Positions 7,122 to 14,021 of a stretch of DNA of 19,286 nucleotides are shown here, piece after piece (positions within the stretch are counted from its first letter, which is position 1; each line of letters starts with the position of its first letter). Below the pieces are notes generated by a model. That model worked only from the letters and a program-made list of their open reading frames with translations, was not told the DNA's origin and searched no databases. A program made the position numbers and the translations under genes. The DNA is from Verrucomicrobiota bacterium (lineage in GTDB: Bacteria > Verrucomicrobiota > Verrucomicrobiia > Chthoniobacterales > UBA10450), in the NCBI GenBank assembly GCA_003219355.1, contig QHOQ01000060.1:1-19286 (forward strand), in the 5' to 3' direction.

Positions 7122-8348
7122 ATGGTTCCGATGACTGCCAAGACGGAGGAGACATTTCAGTTCGACACGGTCGATGATGTGGTGAGCGACATCGCCAAAG
7201 GGCGCATGGTAATCGTAACCGACGACGCGGATCGCGAGAACGAAGGCGACCTCGTCATGGCGGCAGAGAAAGTGACGCCGGAAGCTGTGAATTTCATGGC
7301 TACTCACGGGCGCGGGTTGATCTGTGTGCCGATCGCAAACGAACGCGCCGAGCAACTCGGCTTGCAACGCATGGTGGCGCAAAACCGCGAAACGCATCGC
7401 ACCGATTTCACCGTGTCTGTGGATGCAGCTCGTGGAGTAACCACCGGCATCAGCGCCTATGATCGCGCCACGACAATCCTGGCAATCGCCAATCCAAAAT
7501 CGTCACCCGAAGATCTCAATCAACCGGGACACGTCTTTCCGTTGCGAGCGAAAGATGGCGGCGTGTTGCGGAGGGCCGGCCACACAGAGGCGGCTGTTGA
7601 TCTTGCCCGGATGGCGGCCCTGCAACCGGCGGGGGTGCTTTGTGAGATTTTACACGACGACGGAACCATGGCGCGTTTAGGGGAGTTAATGGAATTCCGC
7701 AAGAAACATGGTCTGCGTATTTGCACGATTCAAAGCCTGATCGCGTATCGGCGCGTCCGTGAAAAGCTGGTGGAATTGGAGCAGATCGTGAAGATGCCGA
7801 CCGATTACGGCGAGTTCGATTTGCACTTATACCGGGCGAAGCTCGACGGCCAGCATCATCTCGCGCTCGTGAAAGGCAAGATCGACAAGAACAAGCCAAC
7901 GCTGGTGCGCGTGCATAGCCAATGTCTTACCGGCGATGTTTTCGGCTCGCGGCGATGCGACTGTGGAAATCAACTGCACGCTGCGCTTCGGCAAATCCAA
8001 GAGGAAGGCACCGGCGTCCTGGTTTACATGAGGCAGGAAGGACGCGGTATTGGATTGGCAGCAAAAATTCATGCGTACAAGTTGCAGGAGGAAGGACTCG
8101 ATACAGTTGAGGCAAACGCGAAGCTTGGGTATCCAAGCGACTTGCGCGACTACGGCCTCGGCGCGCAAATCCTTTTCGATCTCGGGGTCCGCCAGTTCCG
8201 TTTTCTGACCAATAATCCGAAGAAAGTTGTGGGACTCGAAGGTTACGGCCTGGAGATGATAGAGCAGGTGCCAATTCGGAGCATAGCCAATCCGCACAAT
8301 GCAAAATATCTCGAGACCAAGAGAGTGAAGATGGGCCACCTGTTGTAG
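7122..8348 (+). CDS. ribBA: Bifunctional 3,4-dihydroxy-2-butanone-4-phosphate synthase / GTP cyclohydrolase II
   Basis: This is the entry enzyme of both riboflavin branches. The RibB domain (about 12-210) makes DHBP from ribulose 5-phosphate and shows DDADRENEGD (34-43), RTDFTVSVDA (93-102), NQPGHVFPLRA (133-143) and GHTEAAVDLA (153-162). The RibA domain (about 222-408) opens the GTP imidazole ring. It has the zinc cysteines C268, C279 and C281, the catalytic-loop YMRQEGRGIGL (302-312), GYPSDLRDYGLGAQ (336-349) and LTNNPKK (362-368). At 408 residues it is full length with both active sites intact. ATG 7122 was chosen because a G-rich stretch (GCGGGGGA) precedes it and the frame upstream lies in a repeat. 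ATG 7131 is an alternative. RibH follows downstream. Confidence 0.96.
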   Translation: MVPMTAKTEETFQFDTVDDVVSDIAKGRMVIVTDDADRENEGDLVMAAEKVTPEAVNFMATHGRGLICVPIANERAEQLGLQRMVAQNRETHRTDFTVSVDAARGVTTGISAYDRATTILAIANPKSSPEDLNQPGHVFPLRAKDGGVLRRAGHTEAAVDLARMAALQPAGVLCEILHDDGTMARLGELMEFRKKHGLRICTIQSLIAYRRVREKLVELEQIVKMPTDYGEFDLHLYRAKLDGQHHLALVKGKIDKNKPTLVRVHSQCLTGDVFGSRRCDCGNQLHAALRQIQEEGTGVLVYMRQEGRGIGLAAKIHAYKLQEEGLDTVEANAKLGYPSDLRDYGLGAQILFDLGVRQFRFLTNNPKKVVGLEGYGLEMIEQVPIRSIANPHNAKYLETKRVKMGHLL

Positions 8349-8406
8349 GACCCCACCTGCTATGTCGATCTTGCAGTTCGCAGCACAATTCCACGGCTTT
8401 CCGGCA

Positions 8407-8528
8407 AATGACGAAATCCGAATGCCGAATGTCGAAGGAATGGAAAAAAAGTCGAAGCCGGAAGAGAAACCTTTGTTTATTCGGGCTTCGTTATTGATTC
8501 GTCATTCGTCGTTCGTCATTCGTCATTG
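8407..8528. repeat. Structured word-repeat element between ribBA and ribH
   Basis: The right arm has four tandem copies of (A/G)TTCGTC (8497-8524) followed by ATT. The left arm (8408-8441) holds degenerate reverse-complement words, starting ATGACGAA and then CGAATG, CGAATGTCGAA. Between them CGAAGCC (8453-8459) pairs with GGCTTCG (8484-8490). The whole can fold into a long imperfect hairpin that ends 5 bases before the ribH start. It fills most of the 184-base spacer, so a regulatory effect on ribH is possible but not shown. Confidence 0.7.
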
Positions 8529-8532
8529 CTAA

Positions 8533-9009
8533 ATGTCCAATGTCACTCCGGCCCGGCCCCGCAGTATGCGAGGGAAACGCAAGTTCATCATCATCGCAAG
8601 CCAATTCAACGCACCGTACGTGCAGGGTCTGGTCGATCACGCCGATAGAGAATTGCGTACGCTTGCGCCGAGCGCGGCGATTTCTGTTCAGCGAGTGCCG
8701 GGGGCATTCGAAATTCCAGTCGTTGTCCGTGAACTGGCATCGCAGGCAAAGGCGGACGCATTGATCGCCTGCGGTGTCATTTTGAAAGGAAAGACGGACC
8801 ACGCACAAAATCTGAGCCGCTCGGTCACCGACGCGTTGCAACGCATCGCAGTGGGTCATGGCGTACCCGTCATCAACGCTGTCCTCAGTTTCGACAACGA
8901 AACTCAAGCGCGCGAGCGCTGCCTCGAAAATAAAATCAATCGCGGGACTGAGGCTGCGCGCGCCGCAGTGGAAATGGCTGATGTGATGTCAAAACTTCGC
9001 AGAAAATAA
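8533..9009 (+). CDS. ribH: 6,7-dimethyl-8-ribityllumazine synthase
   Basis: Lumazine synthase joins DHBP with 5-amino-6-ribitylaminouracil to give the direct riboflavin precursor. The 158-residue length fits. Family segments are SQFN (23-26), RVPGAFEIP (54-62), ACGVILKGKTDH (79-90) with the probable catalytic His90, and the substrate-binding PVINAVLSFDNETQARER region (about 111-128). The usual catalytic segment reads GxTxHFxYV in many bacteria. Here it is GKTDHAQNL, a variant I associate with Verrucomicrobiota-like sequences. The DHBP supplier ribBA lies upstream, and nusB begins 5 bases after the stop, as in many ribH-nusB pairs. ribD and ribE are not in the window. Confidence 0.94.
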   Translation: MSNVTPARPRSMRGKRKFIIIASQFNAPYVQGLVDHADRELRTLAPSAAISVQRVPGAFEIPVVVRELASQAKADALIACGVILKGKTDHAQNLSRSVTDALQRIAVGHGVPVINAVLSFDNETQARERCLENKINRGTEAARAAVEMADVMSKLRRK

Positions 9010-9014
9010 TTTTT

Positions 9015-9455
9015 ATGGGAAAACGGCGAAAGGCGCGCGAAGCGGCCATCCAGTACCATTTCTGGCGCGATCTTCAACATGGCGAAGGGCCGGAGCAGAT
9101 CGACGATTTCTGGGAATTTTGTCCGGCGACGCCACGCGTCCGCGAGTTTGCGCAACCGCTTATAGAAGGGATGGTGACGCATCTCCAAGAAATCGACGAG
9201 CGCATTCGGCGTTATTGCGAGAATTACGAATTCCATCGGATCTCGGCGGTCGATCGCAACGTCTTGCGGCTTGCCATCTACGAAATGCTTTATCGGGACG
9301 ACATTCCGCCGATCGTTTCGATCAACGAAGGAATCGAGCTGGCGAAAATGTTCGGTGGCGCCGAATCGGGACGTTTCGTCAACGGCATTCTCGATCGGAT
9401 ACGAAAAGACTTGGACCGCCCGGCGCGTGAACCGGTGACGAAACGAGATTCGTAA
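9015..9455 (+). CDS. nusB: Transcription antitermination factor NusB
   Basis: NusB binds boxA RNA with NusE/S10 and supports antitermination of rRNA transcription. The 146-residue all-helical protein begins KRRKAREAAIQ (3-13), the typical N-terminal helix. It carries ISAVDRNVLRLAIYEML (76-92), then VSINEGIELAKMFG and RFVNGILD, the most conserved NusB segments. It starts 5 bases after ribH, in the common ribH-nusB order. The last six residues (VTKRDS) and the stop are encoded by the left arm of a palindromic repeat (9435-9478), so the natural C-terminus may have been replaced by repeat sequence. Confidence 0.93.
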   Translation: MGKRRKAREAAIQYHFWRDLQHGEGPEQIDDFWEFCPATPRVREFAQPLIEGMVTHLQEIDERIRRYCENYEFHRISAVDRNVLRLAIYEMLYRDDIPPIVSINEGIELAKMFGGAESGRFVNGILDRIRKDLDRPAREPVTKRDS

Positions 9456-9478
9456 TTCGTCACTCGTTACATCGTCAC
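9435..9478. repeat. Palindromic repeat overlapping the nusB 3' end
   Basis: GTGACGA (9435-9441) pairs with TCGTCAC (9472-9478), and AACGAG (9442-9447) pairs with CTCGTT (9463-9468), giving a 13-bp stem with a 3-base bulge. The loop contains ATTCGTAATTCGTCA, the same words as the ribBA-ribH element. The nusB stop codon (9453-9455) lies in the loop. No T-run follows the stem. Confidence 0.65.
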
Positions 9479-9480
9479 AA

Positions 9481-9514
9481 CGATTCACGGCTCTCGAATT
9501 TCGATTCACGGCTC
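9481..9514. repeat. Direct repeat CGATTCACGGCTC before ftsY
   Basis: CGATTCACGGCTC occurs at 9481-9493 and again at 9502-9514, 21 bases apart. ATTCACGGCTC recurs near 6109-6119. The second copy ends 6 bases before the ftsY start. Confidence 0.7.
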
Positions 9515-9520
9515 ATCGAT

Positions 9521-10369
9521 ATGGACCTTTTTAAATCCCTCGCCCAAACATTCGCGAACAAACCGATCGATTGGGATGAGCTCGAAGAGTCGCTTATTCG
9601 CGCCGATCTCGGTGTGTCGATGACAACTCGAATCATCAAAACCCTCCAAGACCGCGAAGCCTGGTCATTGATAGGCATAAACGATGTCGTAAAAGTGGTG
9701 CGCGAGGAAATTGCCCGCATTTTGCCGAGTAACCCGGCAGCTATCCGGCCGCTCAATGGCAAACCAAAAGTGATTTTGCTCCTGGGCGTAAACGGAACCG
9801 GAAAGACAACGTCGACGGCGAAACTCGCTCATTACTTTCAGCAAGATCGACGTAGGGTCTTGCTCGCCGCGGCTGATACTTTTCGCGCTGCAGCCATCGA
9901 GCAGCTTGGCATTTGGGCCGAGCGACTTGGCGTTGAAATGATTCGCGGGCAATACAACGCCGATCCGGCGGCACTTTGCTACGAAGCGTATCAAGCGGCG
10001 GTCAAGCGCGAGATCCAATTTCTTATCTGCGATACGGCCGGCCGAATGCACACAAAAACGAATCTCATGGCCGAGCTGAAAAAAGTGAAGCGCACGCTTG
10101 GCAAACAAGACCAGGACGCACCGCACGAAACGCTGTTGGTGGTCGATGCAACCACCGGCGGCAATGCGCTTAGCCAGGCGCGCGAATTCCAAAGTTCAAT
10201 CGGCCTTACTGGCTTGATCGTCACAAAACTCGACGGCAGCGGCAAAGGTGGAATCATCGTTGCAATTCAGGAGGAACTTGGTGTTCCGACGCGCTTCATT
10301 GGCACGGGGGAAAAGATCGACGACTTTGCGCCGTTCGACGGGCGGGAATTTGTGGCGAAAATGTTGTAA
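9521..10369 (+). CDS. ftsY: Signal recognition particle receptor FtsY
   Basis: FtsY is the SRP receptor GTPase that hands ribosome-nascent chain complexes to the translocon at the inner membrane. The 282-residue protein has the helical N domain (1-75) and the G domain: P-loop GVNGTGKTT (89-97), DTFRAAA (119-125), DTAGR (171-175), TKLDGSGKGG (235-244) and GTGEKIDDFAPF (261-272). The last motif distinguishes FtsY from Ffh, as does the absence of an M domain. The acidic A domain of enterobacterial FtsY is missing, as in many phyla. It follows nusB by 65 bases of repeat DNA. The next gene is in the same frame after a single TAA. Confidence 0.96.
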   Translation: MDLFKSLAQTFANKPIDWDELEESLIRADLGVSMTTRIIKTLQDREAWSLIGINDVVKVVREEIARILPSNPAAIRPLNGKPKVILLLGVNGTGKTTSTAKLAHYFQQDRRRVLLAAADTFRAAAIEQLGIWAERLGVEMIRGQYNADPAALCYEAYQAAVKREIQFLICDTAGRMHTKTNLMAELKKVKRTLGKQDQDAPHETLLVVDATTGGNALSQAREFQSSIGLTGLIVTKLDGSGKGGIIVAIQEELGVPTRFIGTGEKIDDFAPFDGREFVAKML

Positions 10370-10384
10370 CTGACGTTCCGAACA

Positions 10385-11896
10385 GTGGGAGAAGCAATCA
10401 AAGAGACTTTCGTGCCGGAAGACAGCGTTGCTCCAATCGAAGCGACAGGCTTTCTCGCGAAATTCACGGTGCTCAAGGGAGCTGAACGCGAGTTGTGGCT
10501 CACGTTCTTGATAAAGCTCCTGATCATCTCCGCCTACTCGATCACGAATAAAACGTTGATTTTATGGCTTTCGTCAGATCTCGGGTTCAGCGATCAAGCA
10601 GCGGGGGCTTTGATCGGGTGGGTTTGGGCACCGGCGATGACCGTGTTCACGTTGTTGGCGGGCTCGCTCACCGACGCGCTCGGTCTTCGCCGAACTTTTT
10701 TTCTCGGTGTCATTATCTGTCTGATTGCTCGCTCGATGATGGTGTTTACGACTCTACCTTGGCTGGCGCTTGCTGGCGGGTTGTTTCCGTTAGTGATCGG
10801 GGAGGCGCTCGGAACGCCGGTGCTGATTGCCGCCACGCGCCGCTATTCGACTGTGCGGCAACGGTCGATCTCCTTCTCGATGATCTACATGGTCATGAAC
10901 GTTGGCTATCTCATTGCTGGCAGCATTTTCGACTATGTGCGCCACTCGTTAGGCGAGTATGGCTATTTAAATCTCCTTGGATTGCACATAACGACCTACC
11001 GGACGTTGTTCCTGGTAAGCCTTGGCTTCGAGATACTGCTTCTTCCAACGATTTATTTTCTGAGGAGAGGAGTTGAAGCGACAGACCAAGGCGTTAAGTT
11101 CACGGCGGAGCCAGTGCTATACGCCGCCGGTAGGTTTTGGGAGAGCATCTGGTTAACAGTCCGCGACACTGCCCTCGATACTCTCGCGTTATTTAAGCGG
11201 CTACTGGGTCAATCCGGTTTTTATCGGCTTCTTGCTTTTCTTCTCTTAATCGGATTTCTGAAGCTCATCTTTCTGCAAATGGACTACGTGTTTCCGAAGT
11301 TCGGTATCCGCGAGCTAGGGAATGGCGCTCCGATCGGTCACCTTTCGAATATCAATTACATTCTCATCATCATTCTGGTGCCAATCATTGGCGCGCTCAC
11401 GCAAAAATATTCAGCCTACAGAATGGTGGTCGTAGGCGGAGCGATTTGCGCCGCATCTGTTTTTGTCATGGCCTTACCGACTTCGTGGTTTCAAGGATCG
11501 GCCCAAGGTTTCATCGGGCAATGGATTGGTCACGGTTATCTAGGAGTACAGGGGAGCATTCACCCCTACTACATGATGATCGGGATCTACATATCGATAT
11601 TCTCAATCGGCGAAGCTTTCTACTCACCCCGCGTCTATGAGTACGCAGCCGCAATTGCTCCAAGAGGTCAGGAAGCGTCCTATGGCGCGCTCTCGTATAT
11701 TCCCTTTCTTATCGGAAAACTGCTCGTTGGAACGGGAGGATGGTTGTTGGCTGCGTTTTGTCCCGCACACGGTCCTCGGCATTCGGGAACGATGTGGCTT
11801 ATCTTTGCCTTCGCGGCATCGGTCGCGCCGATTGGATTAATTGGGCTGCGTCGCTACATTCGCGTCCCCGAAGCTGGGCGACAGGATGTCGACTAG
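10385..11896 (+). CDS. MFS transporter, POT/peptide-permease-like
   Basis: The 503-residue protein has about 12-14 hydrophobic segments and a major-facilitator layout. An N-terminal half with ITNKTLILWLSSDLGFS precedes a loop GSLTDALGLRRTF (typical of the MFS cytoplasmic 2-3 loop). A long central loop (about residues 225-275) follows. The second half has MDYVFPKFG and a terminal EAFYSPRVYEYAAAIAPRGQEA segment, reminiscent of POT-type and related permeases. The substrate is unknown; a peptide or small metabolite is possible. The start is GTG at 10385. It lies 15 bases after the ftsY stop in the same frame, without a clear ribosome site. CTG at 10370 is the only earlier alternative after the stop. 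A relic of a peptide-ABC ATPase follows it. Confidence 0.8.
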   Translation: MGEAIKETFVPEDSVAPIEATGFLAKFTVLKGAERELWLTFLIKLLIISAYSITNKTLILWLSSDLGFSDQAAGALIGWVWAPAMTVFTLLAGSLTDALGLRRTFFLGVIICLIARSMMVFTTLPWLALAGGLFPLVIGEALGTPVLIAATRRYSTVRQRSISFSMIYMVMNVGYLIAGSIFDYVRHSLGEYGYLNLLGLHITTYRTLFLVSLGFEILLLPTIYFLRRGVEATDQGVKFTAEPVLYAAGRFWESIWLTVRDTALDTLALFKRLLGQSGFYRLLAFLLLIGFLKLIFLQMDYVFPKFGIRELGNGAPIGHLSNINYILIIILVPIIGALTQKYSAYRMVVVGGAICAASVFVMALPTSWFQGSAQGFIGQWIGHGYLGVQGSIHPYYMMIGIYISIFSIGEAFYSPRVYEYAAAIAPRGQEASYGALSYIPFLIGKLLVGTGGWLLAAFCPAHGPRHSGTMWLIFAFAASVAPIGLIGLRRYIRVPEAGRQDVD

Positions 11897-12075
11897 CCAT
11901 TTTCGCGCCCAAGCCGATCGCGATCCCGGATTCCCCGCCTGATCTCTCAACGCCGACTCAAGATTGTCCATTCGTGCCACGCTGCGAATACGCAGAGGAA
12001 AAATGCACTACACCGATAATCGTGTTGAAAGAAGTTGCGCCCGGCCATTTTTCAGCTCGGTTACGAATTGAATAA
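11897..12075 (+). pseudogene. C-terminal remnant of an Opp/Dpp-type peptide ABC transporter ATPase
   Basis: In the frame ending at TAA 12073-12075, the sequence has a Pro-rich IAIPDSPPDL stretch, then CPFVPRCEYAEEKC, then LKEVAPGHFSA. This is the typical oligopeptide-transporter C-terminal region (CPF..RC.YA...C....P.L.EV.PGH) of OppD/OppF/DppD/DppF. Nothing of the nucleotide-binding domain (Walker A, signature, Walker B) is present upstream; the preceding DNA encodes the end of the MFS protein in another frame. No start codon or ribosome site suits a separate gene. It is best read as the surviving 3' end of a lost gene, about 58 codons, with an intact frame and so perhaps lost recently. Confidence 0.72.
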
Positions 12076-12084
12076 AAGGAGATC

Positions 12085-12150
12085 GACCTCGCGCCCGCGC
12101 ATCTGCCGGGAAGCTTGCCCGAAGTGAACGGGCGCGCGCGGGCATCGGTC
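12085..12150. repeat. Nested GC-rich hairpin element upstream of msrB
   Basis: GACC (12085-12088) pairs with GGTC (12147-12150). GCCCGCGC (12093-12100) pairs with GCGCGGGC (12136-12143). GCCCG (12117-12121) pairs with CGGGC (12129-12133) around the loop AAGTGAA. The element lies between the ABC relic and msrB and ends 26 bases before the msrB start. It has no T-tract and does not look like a simple terminator. Confidence 0.65.
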
Positions 12151-12175
12151 TAAATCTAAACGCTGGAGATTGGGA

Positions 12176-12784
12176 ATGAACAGCACGCGATTGATATATA
12201 AGCGAAGGTCGCACAAAACCTTATGGTTCGGTTTGCTCGGAGCCACTGTTGTGATTGTCGGCTCGATTTTGTTCGGGTATGCTCAGGGACAGAAAAAAGA
12301 GGCCGAGAAAATGAATCCAACGAAAGCAGTTCCGAGCAACGCCGAGTTGCAAACGAAGTTAACGAAAGACCAGTATCATGTGACGCGAGAATGCGGCACC
12401 GAGACTCCGTTCCAAAACGCCTATTGGGACAATCACAAGGCCGGAATTTATGTTGATCTTATCACTGGCCAACCGCTCTTCAGCTCGCTCGACAAATTCG
12501 ACAGCGGCACCGGCTGGCCCAGTTTCACCAAGCCGATTTCGAAAGACAAAGTGGTGGAAAAAAAGGATTCTTCTCACGGAATGGAGCGCACCGAGGTTCG
12601 TTCGAGTAAGAGCGATTCGCACCTCGGTCACGTGTTTGGGGATGGCCCCGCGCCAACGGGGCAACGTTACTGCGTAAACTCCGCCGCGTTGCGTTTCATT
12701 CCGGTGGAGAAATTGAAAGAAGAAGGTTACGGCGAATATCTGGCGCTCTTCAAACAGGGGGAATCCCAGAATAATCAGCCGTAA
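12176..12784 (+). CDS. msrB: Membrane-anchored peptide-methionine (R)-S-oxide reductase
   Basis: MsrB reduces the R epimer of methionine sulfoxide in oxidised proteins. The 202-residue product has a basic N-terminus, a single membrane segment or uncleaved signal (about 16-36), a linker, then a complete MsrB domain: GTETPF (74-79), DSGTGWPSF (109-117), ERTEVRS (137-143), SDSHLGHVFGDGP (146-158) and RYCVNSAALRF (164-174). Cys166 is the probable catalytic cysteine. The paired zinc CxxC motifs of many MsrBs are absent (YVDLITG replaces YxCxxCG). Cys73 could serve as resolving cysteine. ATG 12176 was preferred over TTG 12170 because GGAG lies 7 bases before it. The anchor implies repair of envelope proteins facing the periplasm. 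Confidence 0.92.
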   Translation: MNSTRLIYKRRSHKTLWFGLLGATVVIVGSILFGYAQGQKKEAEKMNPTKAVPSNAELQTKLTKDQYHVTRECGTETPFQNAYWDNHKAGIYVDLITGQPLFSSLDKFDSGTGWPSFTKPISKDKVVEKKDSSHGMERTEVRSSKSDSHLGHVFGDGPAPTGQRYCVNSAALRFIPVEKLKEEGYGEYLALFKQGESQNNQP

Positions 12785-12821
12785 GCGGCAACCAGAAGTT
12801 CGGTAGACTTGTGTGTCGACT

Positions 12822-12859
12822 CCGTTTCTCGAAGTCGGAGCCGTTTCTCGAAGTCGGAG
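12822..12859. repeat. Two tandem copies of a 19-base repeat
   Basis: CCGTTTCTCGAAGTCGGAG occurs at 12822-12840 and again, identical, at 12841-12859. CTCCG (12820-12824) and CGGAG (12836-12840) flank each unit as short inverted repeats. It lies in the 231-base spacer between msrB and the RarD-like gene. Confidence 0.85.
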
Positions 12860-12927
12860 CCATAGAGACGTATTATCCGGTCGAGACGGGATTGATTTTC
12901 AAATGTCGCCTGGGCGTAATCCGGGCG

Positions 12928-12996
12928 TTGTAGCGGCGACGTTGTCCGCCGCCGAATCGGGAAAAAAGGCGCCCGCCGCGGCGAGCGCCTCTACAA
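12928..12996. repeat. TTGTAG...CTACAA palindromic element
   Basis: TTGTAG (12928-12933) and its reverse complement CTACAA (12991-12996) bound 69 bases with two internal hairpins: GCGGCG/CGCCGC (12933-12938, 12947-12952) and GGCGC/GCGCC (12968-12972, 12985-12989). The element ends 19 bases before the downstream ATG. Its GTAG/CTAC ends resemble the repeat inside the GT39 gene. Confidence 0.75.
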
Positions 12997-13015
12997 TCGA
13001 TATCGAATCGCCAAT

Positions 13016-13945
13016 ATGTCGAAACAATCGAGCAAATCGCACGAGATTTCGGCGCTTATCGCCGGAATTGCGGCGTTCACGACGTGGGGACTTGTTCCGA
13101 TCTATTGGAAACTGCTCAAAGCGGTGCCAGCCACTGAAATTCTCGCCCATCGATTTGTCTGGACGTCGAGCTTTTTAATCGCGCTGCTCACCTGGCAACG
13201 GCGCTGGACCGAACTGGAAACCAATGTTCGGTCGCGACGTGCGAGACTCTATTGTCTGGCCAGCGGCGCGATGATCGCGATCACGTGGTTTTTGTACATT
13301 TGGGCCGTAAACATAGGACGCGTCATCGAGACGAGTCTCGGTTATTTCATGACGCCGCTCATGAACGTTTTGCTTGGCGCGATTTTCCTGCGGGAGCGGC
13401 TGAGGCGATGGCAATTGGTTTCCGTTCTACTCGGAACCTTAGGCGTTTTTAATCTGACCTTTGGTTATGGACGTTTTCCGTGGGTGGCCTTGTCATTGTG
13501 CACAACATTTGGACTTTATGGATTGCTTCGGAAGAAATCCGGCACGGCGGCAATTCCTGGTTTGTTTATCGAAACGATTTTGCTCGTTCCGCTGGCCATC
13601 GCCTATCTCATCTTCCTAAACACGAACGGCCAATTAATGTTCGGGTCGGCGGATATTTCGCTGTCGATCTTGTTGGTGAGCACCGGCATTGTCACCGCGT
13701 TGCCGCAGGTTTGGTTTGGGCACGCTGCCCAGCATTTGCGCCTTACCACCCTCGGTTTTTTACAATACCTCGCCCCGACCGGCACATTTTTCCTCGGCGT
13801 GTTTGCTTACCACGAACCATTCACGCGCAATCATTTCATCACCTTCGCATTGATCTGGATCGCTCTCGCGATCTTTACCGGCGAAGCCGTTATGCGATGG
13901 CGCAGACGCTCGGTGCCAGGGATGGCAATTCCGATCGCACAGTAA
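13016..13945 (+). CDS. rarD: EamA-family permease, RarD type
   Basis: The 309-residue protein has about ten hydrophobic segments in two EamA halves. RarD marks are GLVPIYWKLLKAVPATEILAHR (about 26-47), the TWFLYIWAVNIGRVIETSLGYFMTPL segment (split around 90-115) and LGFLQYLAPTGTFFLGVF (about 246-263). RarD proteins belong to the drug/metabolite transporter superfamily; chloramphenicol sensitivity is the historical label and the real substrate is unknown. Full length, inner membrane. The ATG lies just after a TTGTAG...CTACAA repeat and has no clear Shine-Dalgarno sequence. Downstream, 76 bases separate it from a conserved unknown gene. Confidence 0.93.
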   Translation: MSKQSSKSHEISALIAGIAAFTTWGLVPIYWKLLKAVPATEILAHRFVWTSSFLIALLTWQRRWTELETNVRSRRARLYCLASGAMIAITWFLYIWAVNIGRVIETSLGYFMTPLMNVLLGAIFLRERLRRWQLVSVLLGTLGVFNLTFGYGRFPWVALSLCTTFGLYGLLRKKSGTAAIPGLFIETILLVPLAIAYLIFLNTNGQLMFGSADISLSILLVSTGIVTALPQVWFGHAAQHLRLTTLGFLQYLAPTGTFFLGVFAYHEPFTRNHFITFALIWIALAIFTGEAVMRWRRRSVPGMAIPIAQ

Positions 13946-13990
13946 GGGCGATTGGCCTCAGAAACCGAACCACGGCGTTTCGTTTTGCCA

Positions 13991-14020
13991 GAAGCGAGCG
14001 CTACCTTACATTGTCGCTTC
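13991..14020 (+). promoter_or_regulatory. Hairpin abutting a start codon
   Basis: GAAGCGA (13991-13997) pairs perfectly with TCGCTTC (14014-14020) over a 16-base loop. The stem ends 1 base before the ATGATG of the next gene. In the transcript it could shield the ribosome site, but no ligand or regulator is evident. Confidence 0.4.
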
Positions 14021-14021
14021 G

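Noticed and set aside
8497..8527. CRISPR-like short tandem repeats
   Set aside because: The 7-base units are contiguous with no spacers and are part of a palindromic element.
6975..8532. FMN riboswitch for the riboflavin genes
   Set aside because: Neither spacer shows the conserved RFN-element blocks; only word repeats and palindromes are seen.
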